Assembly: GCA_029204225.1 (NCBI GenBank)
Contig: CM055097.1
Span: 64,284,152 to 64,348,151, forward strand
Direction: 5' to 3'
Source: Diphasiastrum complanatum
Taxonomy: Eukaryota > Streptophyta > Lycopodiopsida > Lycopodiales > Lycopodiaceae
Length of the DNA: 64,000 nucleotides
The notes under the pieces were generated by a model. It had not been told where the DNA came from, searched no databases, and was given only the letters and a program-made list of their open reading frames with translations. Of the stretch, positions 21,860-32,770 are shown piece by piece. The translations under genes and the position numbers were made by a program. How positions within the stretch are numbered: position 1 is the first letter of the stretch; each line of letters begins with the position of its first letter.

Positions 21860-22779
21860 AAGAGGCAACTTAGAAAAGGAGTCCAAGTAAGAACTAGCAT
21901 GGGTTAGGCAAAAAGAGCCCATACTTTCATGTGAAAAATAAGAAAAAAATTTGTTTTTCAAAACTAGTGCAAAATACATGCCAATGTTAACTATCTTGTC
22001 TTCCAAGATGGGCTCGTGCAAAAAATGCTTAGGTGATATGGAACATGTATACGCTTATGAGTTGTTTGAGAGTGTTTGTGTTAATAATGACTAATTTTCT
22101 TTGTTTGCTTTGTCACAAATTAGTAAAGTACTGTAAAGATGTGTTAGAAACTAGCATGTCTCACCTTATGATTTTCATTGGATTTCGGCTTTCATTGAAG
22201 GAAGGGCTCCATCATGAAAATAGGCTAAGATCTCAAGATTCGGGAATGAATTATGAGTTTTCGGCATAGAATTGGATAAAAGAGTGAACTCGTAGCATTG
22301 GAGGTAAGTCAAAAAGAGAAAGAGCTTTGTGAGTTTGAGCGCATAAATACATTCTTCTTCTTTAATCAGTTTAGATTGCAATTGGTCTTTTTTTTTTTTC
22401 ACATTTTGATAGCTACATACTTCTTTATCTTTTGGTAGTATCTCATCTAGAATAACATGTGACTTTTTATGTTGTCCTAGACTAGCCAATTATGCTTGGA
22501 AGCTAGCCAACCACTCATGCCAACCTCTAGTTATAGTTGTCCTTACTTTGGTCTTCATCTCCACTTTGCAAGCCTCTTTTCAGTTGAATCTTTCTAAATA
22601 AAGGAAATAAATGTTATGCATCAATTGAAAAGTTAGAAGAGTAGCTGTAAATGGATAATCTTATCCTCTATACATTTGATCAAAAACATGTAATAGGACA
22701 ATACCATAGACTACATGGCTTTCAATAAGATCATTGTCAACAACCAATAACCCAGCACCCCAAATTAGACAAAGCCAAC
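21860..22779. other. no recognisable gene
   Basis: A minus-strand open frame (22175-22489, lysine-rich) has no recognisable domain. The DNA is probably decayed repeat. Confidence 0.4.
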
Positions 22780-23450
22780 ATTTTCTCCAAACTTGATCTA
22801 TGCTTATGCTAGTACTAGATTCATGTACTCCAATGACGAATATGAAATTGCAGTTTACACTTCCTCTAGCCTTTATGAATTATGTTTTATCTCCTCTAAA
22901 CTTACTATTGGTCTCCTCACATTTTAATTCATCCTAAACGATGTGTTAAAACCTTCAGTTGGCACCTATGTGCTAGTCATCCTTTATTGCATTATCATCT
23001 ACAACACCAGTTTCATTTCTCATATTGACCATCTGCATGTTTGACTATGACTCCTCTCATATCACAAAATCTATGGTAAGATATGTAGAGTGCGTTTGTT
23101 ACTTTTGACATTGAGTTTTGGGATTTATTGTTTCTATGGACATAATTTGTCTTTATCCTACAAAAGTCCAACGTGTGTAATCTTGGCCTTTACCCATTGA
23201 TGACCATAGCATTTATGTGTTCTCAAGACTTGCCACTCATTTTTAAACACCTATTTCTCACATTGTAGTTTTTGTCTCACCCTTTTGCTTCTTCACAAAA
23301 AAAGCTCTTTTTATCTGGCCTGTGAAGTTGGCCTTATAGAGCCTTTGCTCACCACTAATCTATTCTTTGCTTGCCAAACTTTGTCAGGCCATTCATTGTT
23401 GAGATTGATGGTAGAATAGGTGAGTCTCCTTTGCCAACAACATTATGATA
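22780..23450 (+). pseudogene. gypsy reverse transcriptase / RNase H remnant
   Basis: Readable pieces in order are ANIFSKLDL, NDEYEIAVYTSSSLYEL, FILNDVLKPSVGTYVLV (followed by a decayed active-site strand), SHIDHL, and finally CLPNFVRPFIVEIDGRIG, the start of RNase H. The order and spacing match gypsy RT palm, thumb and RNase H. The catalytic strand has lost its Asp pair. Many stops indicate a very old copy. Confidence 0.7.
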
Positions 23451-23990
23451 TTGCTTATGACTTTTGAAGACTATGTTGAGTTTAAACTCCCATCTATCAT
23501 CTATTGGAGGCCATTTGGTGCTCCCAAAGCTCCCTTGATCACCTCATGCTGCAATGTTATTGACCTAGCATGAAGCGCACCTTTTTTTGACTCATACACA
23601 GTTGCTCCTTTTGTGCCCACAATAGCTGTTTCAAGGATAAGGCTCCAAGAGCTTTACATCACTAGCTTGCTTCTCATTGGTAGTGAATAGATATCTTGAA
23701 GGATCTCATCTTGTGGCTGCATTAAACTCATCAAGGACATCATTCTTGCTTGATTATGCTAGACTAGTTTTCAAAGCAAATATATTTCATTTTCTTTCAC
23801 AATACTACTGAGTAGTGTGCACACTAATTCCTTGTAAATTATGAATACCTAATTTTGCAATTCATGATTACTTCTGTCTATAGTGATTGTGAAATTTGAA
23901 TATTCAAGTGTGAAAATAGTGATGACATGTATTTGGAAATTGTGAATACATAATTATAAGATCATGAATTCACAATATATATCATTTTTT
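23451..23990. other. decayed downstream part of the gypsy remnant
   Basis: Only scattered motif-like pieces remain; ATTAC at 23991-23995 is the left copy of the solo LTR's target duplication. Confidence 0.4.
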
Positions 23991-23995
23991 ATTAC

Positions 23996-25063
23996 TGTTG
24001 GATTTATTCCTTCTACTCTCCTGAATCCCATTTTTAATCTGCCTCCATTCTTTTTGCAAATTTGCTAACGTTGTCACGCAGCCTGCATATTTACACGCAA
24101 GTTCGCACAGACGAATAAAAGGCGAAAGAATCACGAACATTGTGTTTTTACACAGGTTATGGTGACAAGCGAAAAGGGGACACTATCTTATAGAATGCCG
24201 AAGGTGCCCTAAAAGCTAAGGCACCCTGAAAATCTTATCCTAGGGCCATTCGTAAGAGTGACCCACTTTTCGCATCATCACCAATGTTTACTTCAGCACT
24301 GGCTGACGTCGCACCCTTTTTATGCTCACTCCATGCAGCTGCGCTAACAGATTGGACAATGGTTGCAACCACCCACGATCTCCTACAGACAACACATCCA
24401 CTCTGTACTTTCACATCTGCACACCTGTAATATTATGTATATATATTGGATACCATTCATGTATTCAATTTTTGAGAGAGTTAGATGAGAAGCGAGATAA
24501 GAAGAGACTAAGTGAAGAGGTTTCATTCCTCATTACAAACAAAATAAGCTTCGTAGGGCCCGCGATTTTGTCCGCTATTGTATTGTGCTCTGCCACATTA
24601 TTAACTTGTATACAAGATATACTTAATCTGATACAGTTCTTTGTTCTGCATTCAGATCTGTGTTAATATTGCTATGCTTGTTCTTCATTTTGTCTGATCT
24701 TTCTAGTTGCTCTTTCTAGTAATAGACAATCAACTTTTAGTCTTGTCTTTCACGAATAATTCGCGACTAATTATCAGTCGAGCACAGTCTAGCTCTTCGC
24801 GAATCATTCGCGACAAATTATTCATCTAGCGCTTCATCCATTTAATGTTGGCTACGTAATCTAAAATGACTGTGATTTCTATCACTAAAGTTCTCTTCAT
24901 TCTGATAGGCGTAGTCATGCTTGCGGAGAGAGTCAAATAATTCATTCCGCTGCGCACGAACTTTTTTTGTTCAAGTTCGCTTCTCGTTCGTTTCTTGTTC
25001 GAGTTCGTTTCTCGTTCGTGTTCGTCATTTATTCTTCCATCCTCTCTCTCTCTCTCTCCAACA
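23996..25063. mobile_element. solo LTR, 1068 bp, with 5-bp target duplication
   Basis: It starts TGTTGG and ends CCAACA, a perfect 6-base terminal inverted repeat of LTR type. It is flanked by ATTAC at 23991-23995 and again at 25064-25068. No internal retrotransposon domains lie inside, so it is a solo LTR left by recombination between the two LTRs of one element. It contains a TATATATATTGG-like box near 24437, several TTCGCGA/TCGCGAA motifs (24755-24825) and a run of TTCGTTTC-type repeats near its end. Orientation cannot be fixed from the sequence alone. Confidence 0.75.
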
Positions 25064-25068
25064 ATTAC

Positions 25069-26339
25069 AATATGTTTCGGTGTTTTTTTAATCTTGATAT
25101 CCTATTTTACTGCAATACTTATTCAATGATTTTATCATGAGAAAGAGTTGTATGAATGCATGACATCTTCAAAGAGGTTATGGCTTTGTATAGTTGATTT
25201 TTTTTTTTCAAGACATTCACAAATCACCATAATCCCCAATGCCATGTTGAACTAGCCTAGATATGCTACTTCAATCATTCTCTAATCTAATTCTACTAAA
25301 TTTTTAAAGTCTTCAAAAACATGTATTGGAAATACACATTTTATTGTACTTAAATATTACACAAATTTGTAGTATGAAGTTGTGAATTAATAAGTTGTGA
25401 AGTAACATAATGATTTATAAAATATCTAGTTCATCAATCTACATTCTCTTTAGTACTCATTGAACTTATTTGACATCAAACTAAAATCAGAAACTAATGT
25501 CATAAATTTTTAATGATCAATTAAATACTAGCTAAGTCCTCAACTAGGTCAAATGAAGGTTGTTGATAACAATTAGGAGACTATTTGATACTTTTTGGCA
25601 TAGGCTACAGTAGATGACATGTGTCTTTTGAGCACAAATTTTTTCTTTTCTTTTCGATTGTTACAAATTCTATCTGCATCACCTCCCCCCTTTTTAATTT
25701 CCAATGATTTGAATGCTTTTTTAGTTTAAGCATATGTGTGCACAACAAAGCTTCTCACAAATTGTTCGGATCAAACTTCAAACCTTGAAGTAAGTAAAGA
25801 AAATGTCAACCAATATGCCACATTTCTATGACCATCATGTCTTCAAAAAAGTAATCAATTATACTCCAATCTTACTCAATAATGTATTCTTATTTAAAAT
25901 CTTTACGAAAACCAGGAAGGTGATTGGAGAAGATCACAAGAAGCCTTGGCTTGAAAGTAAATGAAGTCTTAACAAAGGCAATAGTATGAAACGACAATAT
26001 AAAAACTAAAGACTGAAAATGGCACAATCCAATCCCTTTGAAGCAATAAGTAGGTCATTCATATTAGTTATTTCAATACAACAATATCCAAAAGTTCAAG
26101 TTTTTTTAAATTTTGATGTAATAACATCACTGATGAGTTATTTTTGTCCAAATAATGCCTCAATCTCATAGAGTCAACTCAAGATAGTTTTGTTTATTAG
26201 CCCATACAACTAGAAAAGACTCCCGAAGTAAAACTGAACTCATATAAGATAGTAACGAGAGTGTCTATATAATTGAGCTTAATTGTAGTGAATATTCATT
26301 CATATGTGAAGATGATCTGTGTTCTATATTGCTGGAGGG
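25069..26339. other. no recognisable gene
   Basis: AT-rich DNA without coding signal; it includes two T-runs and short repeats. Confidence 0.5.
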
Positions 26340-26990
26340 TTTGCGGATCCCAAGGCAACCCTAACCCTAGTTAATAAGTGAGAGGGATTTGGCACCCTAC
26401 GTGTGTAAGTCCAACCCAATGATCACATAGTTATTTGATTGATTAGTTAAAAGTTAATAAAGGACTTTAGGCCTTTTTGCGGGACTTTTAATGTCGCAGG
26501 GCCTAATTGTCAAGTTAGTGAATAAAGTTGGGTTTCCCTCCAATTTTGATGGTTCCCACACTTTTTTAAATTTGAATAAAAAGAGAGGCAAGACTGGACC
26601 AATAGGATTCAGAGGCCAGGGTCCTCCTCTCTACTATAAAAAGGGACCAACTCGACTTGTTCCTCATGTTCATTTCCTCATTTCAATAAAGCAGATTGGT
26701 TCTCTTTAGAAATGGCTTGATGAATGTCCTTGCTCTTCCTTTCTTTTTCTCCATTTCTCATGCTTTCTTTGGTATTTGCTAATTGTTGGATTTGATCATT
26801 ATTGGGATTGCTATTTCTTATGCTTTTTGTGAGAGAGAAAGGGAGAGAGAGAAGAGTAAGCTTCTATCATTGTTGTGGATTCAGGGTTAATGGAAGTAGG
26901 GTTAATTGATGTAGTGTTAATGCTTAGTGTTAATGGATGTTAGTGTTAGAACCTCCATTCATGTTGAAATCTGAACTATACTATCGCTCT
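26340..26990 (+). repeat. LTR-like segment with TATA box and poly(A) signal
   Basis: CTATAAAAAGGGACC (about 26634-26648) is a strong plant TATA context. AATAAA follows about 40 bases later at 26685, an arrangement typical of LTR U3/R junctions. A GA-rich patch follows at 26826-26855. Neither edge was found. A short open frame (26491-26709) crosses the promoter and is unlikely to be real. Confidence 0.4.
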
Positions 26991-28340
26991 CATGGGAACG
27001 AACCTCCACATGACAACTAACTCCGTCTCTTTGATGCTAGATTGACTAGATCTTGGATTCAGGTTAGGCAAGGAAAGAAACCCACTACATATACTCCTCT
27101 AGACACCAAGATCATTCAATGACTCTTTCTTGAGAGAATCATGAAATTGAGAAAAAGGTAAAGATCATTTAACATGCAAATTCAAAAGAGTGGACATATA
27201 GAGCACACTAGGGAAAATCTTCGTGTAGGCAAGGAAATTGTGTTGAGTGATTGAATGTGGTTTATGGCCAAAAATGTAGCTTGTATTTCTTTTATTTATC
27301 AATTTTGAATGGATTTAAATGCCATGTTAAACTTGACAACAATAATGATAGTAAAAAGTTGTCAACATTGTCTCTAGTAGTGAGCAACATAGCTTATTAC
27401 TTATCACTATATTATATTCCCTATAAAATGATTGGCATTTTCACAATGACAAGCCATCATAACAAGAAACTTGAATTATACGAGATTATGGTAGTCAAAG
27501 ATAGTGAATGTGTCTCAAATTTGAAAAGCATATGATTTTCTAAAGTTTTAGCATCTGCACAAAGGTAAATTTAAGTAATCTGAAGCTCCTTTGCAACTAC
27601 CCACTTTTCAATACCTACCAATATCTCAATAGACCTACAAGCAAAGTATTTCTATATATCCTAATACGCCAACAAAAACTTAAATTATGCAATAAGAAAG
27701 CTCTCCTCATGTTCAATGTATTGATGTTACATGTTTTGACTTTAAAGTGCATCATCAAGCTCAAACCATCATGAAGTCACTTTCTCGACTCAACGGTAGA
27801 GACTACCAACTCCGCATCTTCAAATCTTATTGCATACCATATTTTTGTATCTAACTTTTGTCCCTTCAAGGCTATGAATACATCGTAAGTAATTATTTTA
27901 GAATCAAATTTTATTAGGTATCACAATCTCTCCCTCTAATTCAAAATACTTGTCAAGAAACATCAGACTCCCAAGTTATGGAATATAAGTAATACAAGCA
28001 ACAACATATTTAAACTTGGTTTTGCTTTTTTGCGAATTTTAACATCAAACTTTTGTTGAATTTAAAATATCAATTATGAAAAGGAAAGAAAAACCTTTGA
28101 AACTCGACATGTGGTGTGTTTGGCCAAGCTAAATCCAATTCGTTTGGCTTGTGTGACTAATCTTGGCAACTATCAACAATGGTTATTCTTATGTATGTAG
28201 CCAATTCTTATGAAAGTATTAAGCTTATCATGTACTCTTGTAAGTAGATCCACATTCTATTTTTAACCAATTCATGATTATTGTTTGCAATGTCAAGCAA
28301 GTAAATTTTTATGAAAGTAGATTGTTTTAGAGCACTTAAC
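26991..28340. other. no recognisable gene
   Basis: An open frame at 27251-27535 has no recognisable domain. The sequence is AT-rich and resembles decayed retrotransposon DNA. Confidence 0.4.
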
Positions 28341-28496
28341 TGATGACAAGAAATGCACTCAGAAAATGCACAAATTCTAGCCAAAACAACTCTGGTGACA
28401 AACTGACAAAATTAAATCACGAACGATTTGTGAAACTTTTTGCGACACTTGAATTTTTTCTATTCGAGTTAGATCAATCAGGCTCTATAGTGCAAC

Positions 28497-28716
28497 CAAA
28501 CGAAACGAGACGAATTCTAGAAGAAAATGAAACGAAACGAAGTGAAGCGAAACTTGCACTAACATTGATTCATGTTGGAAGCACAGATCGCGAAACGTAA
28601 CGAAAGGAAGTGAATTAATTCGCAATAAGATCAATCAAGCTCTGGAATGAGACGAGACAAGATGTGAAGAAACATGACGAAACGAAACGAAACGAAATGA
28701 AACAAAACCTAGGTGA
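28497..28716. repeat. degenerate CGAAA pentamer cluster
   Basis: CGAAACGA-type units recur, densest near 28677-28705, with AGACGA and AACGTAACGA variants. The opposite-strand form (TTCGTTTC) occurs near the end of the solo LTR (about 24965-25025), which suggests shared LTR ancestry. Confidence 0.7.
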
Positions 28717-29018
28717 GCTTTGTAATTGATTTACCCTTGTAGCCAGGTGATCGCAAAGCGAATCATGAAGTGAAAGGATTTGCGAACAAGATCAGTTCGT
28801 CAGGAATTCAGATGTGATTGCTGGTCACTACCGGCTGTATCAATCCTACAATCCGTCAGAGAGTAGTCAGACACAACTGATTTACATTAACAAAATAATG
28901 TAGCATTCAACAAAAGATCAACCAAGATGCAGAATTAGAATGAACAAGCGAATCAGACACATGAATAGTAGCAAACTAATTTGCATAAAAGATTATACAA
29001 TCATCTAGAATAATAATG

Positions 29019-29633
29019 TGCACAACAGTTACAAAATCATCTTTTGATTTTTCCAGATTCTTCAAGCACTGCATGCAGATCCACACAATGCATTGGCGTG
29101 AGAGAAATACTATTCTCTCACGAATTCGAGTCTTGCTTACTCTCTTATCCATGATGTCAATTTCACCAAAGATGCCAAAGTAGGAAAATCTTTATTTCTT
29201 TGTGCACCATTTTAATAGCCAAGGTCGAGGTCTTTTTTTTTTCCTTAAAGAGTTTAAAGAAGACAATAGATATCTCGTTAAAATACTAAGAGTTGTAGTA
29301 CTCTTGCAAGGTAATTCGTTAATGTTAATAGCATGATTGATTACAATTATATGCTTGCAAGTGGATACTGAAGAGAATCCATATCTTGCAAAAATGGAGA
29401 ATGTCAATTTTGTGAAGACTTGCAAAATGAAAAGTAAACTCTAAAAGAATAGGTTGACAATGAAGGCAAGCATAGAATCATGTTATCAAGCCCTTGAAAA
29501 GGATATCCACAAGTCCGCTAGTAAGCGAGACTCGAATTTGTGAGAGAACAGTATTTCTCTCATGCCAACGCACTGCGTGGATTTGCATGCAGAATCAGGA
29601 AAAATCATTAGATGATTTTGTAGCTGTTGTGCA
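29019..29633. repeat. inverted repeat, arms about 120 bp, spacer 380 bp
   Basis: 29019-29140 and 29521-29633 are reverse complements of each other along their whole length. One 9-base gap accounts for the size difference. About nine of twelve substitutions are transitions. Each arm also contains a small hairpin (GTGAGAGAA facing TTCTCTCAC). The intervening 380 bases hold no recognised gene. Confidence 0.9.
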
Positions 29634-29699
29634 GACATCTGAAACATTTCGAGATCGTGGATCTAGGAGAGGCCAGGTGTTACCTTGGCTTACAAATTG

Positions 29700-30705
29700 A
29701 AAGGGACTATGAGGGAGGTATGTTGTACCTTCATCAGTCTAGATACACCTAGAAAATCCTAGAGGATTTTGGGATGCTGAATTGCAAAGGAGCGAATACT
29801 CCAATGCTTGCAACAACGATACTGATGAACGAAAATTGTTCGAGGACTGAGGCAGAGAGGGAATTAATGCAGCTCACACCTTACAGGAAGCTGATAGAAT
29901 CATTGATGTACCTTGCAGACAATACGTGCCCTGACATTGCCTATGCAGTGCTCACGATGAGCCAATTTTGCACGAATCCTGGCTCGACACATTGGAAGAT
30001 TGCAAAACGAATTTTGCCATATCTTCAACTAACAAAGGATTATGGTTTGTGTTATTGTCGTGATGTAGGTTCTCAGATGCTTTTCTACAGTGATGCTAGT
30101 TGGGCATCCCTCAAGGACGAATGTAAAAGTGTCTCAAGAGGATGCACCATGCGTCAGGAGCGGCAATTCTCCGAGTCAGCAAGAAGCAAAGCATTGTGGC
30201 CCAGTCATCTGGCGAAGCAGAGTATGTCGCAGCAGCCAAGATGGCCAACGAGATAATTTGGCTCAAACAGTTCCTGGATGAATTGGACGAAATGAGCAAT
30301 GAACCTCTGGTTTTGCAAATGGACAACACATCTACAATACATCTGACGAAAGACCTTGTGTTTCACTCAAGGACAAAACACATTGCGATCAAATACCACT
30401 TGACCAGGGACCTGATTGGCAAGAAGATGTTGCAGACCACCTTTATTGGAACAAAAGACATGGTTGCTGACATTTTCACAAAGGCCCTAGACAAAGGTCT
30501 ATTCGAGAGACAGAGGAGCAGCCTTGGAGTTGTCAAGCTATCATGCTTCGAGAAGGAGCTGAAGAAACATTTTGTTTCTAAAGCTTTGCTACCTTTCAAT
30601 TTTGAACCTTCGACAAAAGGCGACACGACACGACACGAAATCAGTCGTGCCCCACGAACAGCCAACAAGAAGATCAGCCAATTGCCATGGAGTGCAGAGA
30701 CCTGA
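29700..30705 (+). pseudogene. copia RT end and RNase H, with C-terminal extension
   Basis: From 29712 the reading is copia RT end: ILEDFGMLNCKGANTPML, YRKLIESLMYLADNTCPDIA, VLTMSQFC. RNase H follows with YSDASWASLKDECKSVSRG, then after a frame change near 30140 SKKQSIVAQSSGEAEYVAAA, LQMDNTSTIHLTKD and HSRTKHIAIKYHL, and ends at VADIFTKALD. The Asp, Glu and Asp of the RNase H site are present. An in-frame stop precedes ILEDFG. The frame then continues about 60 residues beyond the usual end, to 30705. The 5' half (gag to RT core) is absent. Confidence 0.85.
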
Positions 30706-30739
30706 TCTATATCATGACATCATCAGAAGTGTTTTAGAT

Positions 30740-30976
30740 TGTGGCTAATCTATCACTCTTGTAATTCACGAATTAGTTGTAGATGTTTAATCCTTTTAAT
30801 CTGTAAGTTACAAGAATGCGACACAAAATTGTTCAAGAACTATATTTACCTTCTATTTGATGCATATACTGTAAGTCTAATGCTAGTAAGCAAGACAATT
30901 GTCAGAAGACAAAAAATACAAAATACGAATCCGCTTGCGTGCGAGATAATTCTGTAATAGGATCTGTAGATCCACA
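30740..30976 (+). repeat. candidate short LTR downstream of copia RNase H
   Basis: It begins TGTGG and ends CCACA, forming a 5-base inverted repeat of LTR type at the expected distance from RNase H. No clear polypurine tract precedes it, and no second copy is present. A 15-base sequence spanning its right edge (30970-30984) is repeated at 29505-29519. Confidence 0.3.
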
Positions 30977-30984
30977 AGTCCGCT

Positions 30985-31777
30985 TTATCACTTGATACTT
31001 ATGATGCAAAATTAACACCTGCCACAATATTCTTTCTTCAAAAAACTTTTTGACATTAATAGATTTAGAGGATTGAGTGACCTTTTGATCCTATGTTCCC
31101 TAAAAATATTATATGGATACATATTAAAAACAAAATAAAGGCACAATTAGCATTGAGTAAAATAATCATCTTAATTTGGTCAACAAGGCACCCAAAGTTT
31201 GAAATCTACTTAGATGAGTAGTTAGAAATACTAAAACAATAAGATTCAATGGGAATAAGATGCTCACAATACACATCTACACTACACGAATTTCCTTTGT
31301 TATTTCATATCATGGATTAAACCATATAGATATCAAGATTTGTCCTTAACATCGAGGTAGCATTGATCAAATTATGATTGTTCCAATGACATTCAAGAGC
31401 CAAAAGGTCTTGTTGAACATCTAAAACATGTAAGAGGACAAAAAAATCTCAAAATACAAAAAGAAAGAAAGAACTGGAGTCAAAGCCAAGTACTATCAAG
31501 GTAATAGTGGTAGGCATCATCATGCAAAGCTTATAATGAAAGATTTTGAAGGCCTCATAAAACAGTACATTAGAACACAAAAACTTGCCAAGCAAGGACT
31601 CTATGAGAGAGGAATAATGCATGATAACAAAGTAGTACAAAACTAAGAAACCTAGTACATAGGTTCAATTTCCTTGACTTGTGCAATGTCTTTGCACCGT
31701 CCATGCAAATTTGATGCTACTCCAACCACTATAGCCACTCTTTATGAGCTTTTAAAAACATGCCTTTCTAGAACCTA
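30985..31777. other. no recognisable gene
   Basis: AT-rich, without coding signal. TTTCTTTAA at 31778 marks the edge of the next element. Confidence 0.5.
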
Positions 31778-31786
31778 TTTCTTTAA

Positions 31787-32761
31787 GGGTTTTGACAATT
31801 CGCGAGTAAACTCTTTGCGAGTTTTGCGAGTTTTATTTACAAATGATTTCTAAAATTTCATGGCACATGGTATGCTATCAAATATATAGGCTTTATAGAT
31901 ACTCATTTTATATTAGATAAAAACTAACTTTGATTATACCAATGGATTCTACATAAAAAATGGAGCACTTTTGCTTTTTGGACCATCTCAGTCTGAGCAT
32001 TAGTAAGAAAGTTATGATAGTTTAACATTTTTTAGACTAGAAAACATTTTTCCCTTGGAACCTAAAAGGGGGAGCATTCCGGCGTGCTATCAATTTGAGT
32101 TAAAGACTAAAAGCTTAAATTGGTAGCACGCTGCGTGCTACCTCTTTCAAGCTCCAAGAAAAAAAAAATTAGCCTAAAAAACTTTGAAAGGCAATAACTT
32201 TTTTAATATTGCTTGGATTGAGATGATCCAAAAAGCAAAAATGCTTTCATGTAGAATACATTGCTTTAATCAAATCTGATAAAAAAATAAAATGAGAATT
32301 ATTTTATTATTTCATCATCTCAACATAAGCTTAATAGTTAAGTTTTAGCCTCCATCTAGAACATATAATAAAAATGTTTTTTTTTTACCAACGCTGATTT
32401 TATGATACCTACCATAGGCTTGGCCACATACCCCCATGTATTTTAATGTATGGTCGTACATCAACACTTGGTAGTAGAAATGTTTTAGCTTGATAAATGT
32501 AAAATTAAAGTGATTAAGTTTCCTGCGTTCTCAATGATATAGCATACTATGTACAATTTGTAGACAACATGATTTGCAGACGTATCTTTTAGCTAGTAAG
32601 AAAATAAACAACATGATAATGAAGTATACCAAAAGCGAAGTAGAATAAATTGCAAAAACCTAAAAACAATGTAGGATGCTATGTGCTATCAATTTGACGT
32701 AATTTAAAAACACTGAACTTGCAAAACTCGCAGATGATTTACTCTCAAAATGCCAAACCCC
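31787..32761. mobile_element. fold-back inverted-repeat element with 9-bp target duplication
   Basis: TTTCTTTAA flanks the unit at 31778-31786 and 32762-32770. The left end reads GGGTTTTGACAATTCGCGAG, and the right end on the opposite strand GGGGTTTGGCATTTTGAGAG; similarity continues for about 60 bases (GCGAGTTTTGCGAGTT against GCGAGTTTTGCAAGTT). A second pair of arms, about 31900-32040 against 32165-32310, is also inverted (shared AAAAAGCAAAA and ATGTAGAAT). A hairpin GTAGCACGC/GCGTGCTAC sits at 32123-32141. Size is 975 bp with no coding frame. The 9-bp duplication and long inverted repeats suit a non-autonomous Mutator-like or fold-back element. Confidence 0.75.
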
Positions 32762-32770
32762 TTTCTTTAA

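Noticed and set aside
26358-26375. AACCCTAACCCTAG as interstitial telomere repeat
   Set aside because: Only two units; chance or LTR sequence is enough to explain it.
28343-28600. Plus-strand 85-codon open frame
   Set aside because: Its second half is encoded by the CGAAA pentamer cluster and there is no domain or splice support.
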